Shown here piece by piece: positions 5,418 to 5,674 of a DNA stretch of 5,674 nucleotides (position 1 is the first letter of the stretch; each line of letters opens with the position of its first letter). The stretch is from NCBI GenBank assembly GCA_026387055.1, contig JAPLML010000726.1, forward strand, positions 1 to 5,674. The letters are read 5' to 3'. The notes below the pieces were generated by a model. It ran no database searches. It had not been told where the DNA came from and saw nothing but the letters and a program-made list of their open reading frames with translations. The translations under genes and the position numbers were made by a program. The DNA is from Planctomycetota bacterium (GTDB lineage Bacteria; Planctomycetota; Phycisphaerae; FEN-1346).

Positions 5418-5446
5418 ATACTGCCGCGCGGCCGCGGCGGCGTCAA
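5418..5446 (-). promoter_or_regulatory. Candidate promoter of the DUF1080-GH43 operon
   Basis: Minus-strand TTGACG (5446-5441, five of six to the -35 consensus), a 17-nt GC-rich spacer, then CAGTAT (5423-5418, three of six to the -10). It lies about 95 nt upstream of the DUF1080 ATG. Its spacer end and -10 (CCGCGCGG then CAGTATG) closely parallel those of the TIM-barrel promoter (CCGCGTGG then CAAGATG). Confidence 0.4.
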
Positions 5447-5478
5447 TGAAATAGGGACGCGCCGTGCCCCGCTGCATT

Positions 5479-5539
5479 GTTTAGCCGCGGCCGGTACGGC
5501 CGCGATCATTGTTCGTCGCCGTACCGGCGACGGCTAAAC
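5479..5539. repeat. Paired hairpin repeat with compensatory changes
   Basis: Two 26-nt arms, 5479-5504 and 5514-5539, are inverted copies matching at 22 of 26 positions, with perfect outer ends GTTTAGCCG and CGGCTAAAC. Each arm also folds on itself: CGCGGCC/GGCCGCG with loop GGTAC on the left and CGTCGCC/GGCGACG with loop GTACC on the right. The four mismatches between the arms all lie in these inner stems, and each stem remains fully paired. This suggests selection on, or copying of, individual hairpins. It sits between the gene ending at 5596 and the DUF1080 promoter. Confidence 0.75.
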
Positions 5540-5576
5540 GATGGCGGCGGCTATACGATGGCGACGGCTAAACGCT
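5526..5576. repeat. Three tandem copies of a 17-bp unit
   Basis: Contiguous copies at 5526-5542, 5543-5559 and 5560-5576 read GGCGACGGCTAAACGAT, GGCGGCGGCTATACGAT and GGCGACGGCTAAACGCT. The first copy overlaps the right arm of the hairpin pair, so the array looks like repeated duplication of that arm's end. Confidence 0.75.
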
Positions 5577-5595
5577 TGTGCCAGGGCGAACGCAT

Positions 5596-5674
5596 CTAAA
5601 TTCTGAGCACTCGCAGAAGGTACGCTTCGTCCCAGCCGGCCTTGAGGCGTTTGCATTTGATGCCGACCTTTGTG
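5596..5674 (-). CDS. C-terminal end of an unrecognised protein (partial, enters from right edge)
   Basis: A minus-strand frame is open from the right edge for 25 codons to TAG 5598-5596. The visible residues (TKVGIKCKRLKAGWDEAYL, then LRVLRI) and codon choice look like real coding sequence, and the gap after it begins with the repeat block, as expected for a gene end. The orientation matches the DUF1080 operon, so it may be an upstream member of the same set or a separate gene; a candidate promoter lies between them. Too little is present to name a family. Confidence 0.5.
   Translation of the reverse strand, partial: TKVGIKCKRLKAGWDEAYLLRVLRI

Noticed and set aside
5325..5477. Upstream extension of the DUF1080 gene to 5477
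   Set aside because: It would place 51 non-conserved residues before a good signal peptide that starts at ATG 5324 behind AGGAGG.
5526..5576. CRISPR array
   Set aside because: The three 17-bp units are directly contiguous with no spacers, and no cas gene is present.

Overview
The window is GC-rich bacterial DNA. It most resembles a member of the Planctomycetota, probably an uncultured lineage. This is inferred from the gene types: a secreted PF06439 (DUF1080, 3-keto-disaccharide hydrolase-like) protein, a Tat-exported xylose-isomerase-like TIM barrel, a secreted GH43-like beta-propeller and a UlaG-like metallo-hydrolase, set between GC-rich hairpin repeats. No marker gene in the window fixes the taxonomy.

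Layout, left to right. Positions 1-123 (minus) hold the possible start of a membrane protein running off the left edge, behind a near-consensus sigma-70-type promoter (180-208). Positions 256-1197 (plus) encode a two-domain HTH/S24 (LexA/CI-like) repressor that diverges from that promoter. A 34-bp perfect inverted repeat (1236-1323) lies between the repressor and the convergent lactonase gene. From about 5674 down to 1367 everything reads leftwards: the last codons of an unknown gene (5596-5674), the DUF1080 protein (4686-5324), the GH43-like protein (3694-4689, ATGA overlap with the previous gene), a possible 29-residue coupled ORF (3608-3697), the Tat-exported sugar isomerase-like protein (2445-3416), and the UlaG-like metal-dependent hydrolase (1367-2218).

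How the genes may work together (inference): three proteins carry export signals and belong to carbohydrate-active families. PF06439 and PF01261 families both occur in 3-keto-glycoside breakdown, and GH43-like propellers usually act on plant or algal side-chain sugars. The UlaG-like enzyme has no export signal and would act in the cytoplasm, perhaps on a sugar lactone or phosphorylated lactone. No oxidoreductase or transporter is visible, so the pathway cannot be closed from this window.

The less ordinary content is between the genes. There are three structurally distinct repeat blocks: a nested-hairpin inverted repeat (1236-1323); a roughly 200-bp terminal-inverted-repeat element packed with an 18-bp motif in both orientations, whose right end contains the stop codon of the isomerase-like gene (2252-2450); and a hairpin pair with compensatory base changes running into a 17-bp tandem array (5479-5576). 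Two candidate promoters of the sugar genes resemble each other, and the S24 repressor has Gly-Gly where family members that cleave themselves have Ala-Gly. I see no CRISPR array, tRNA, rRNA or transposase gene.
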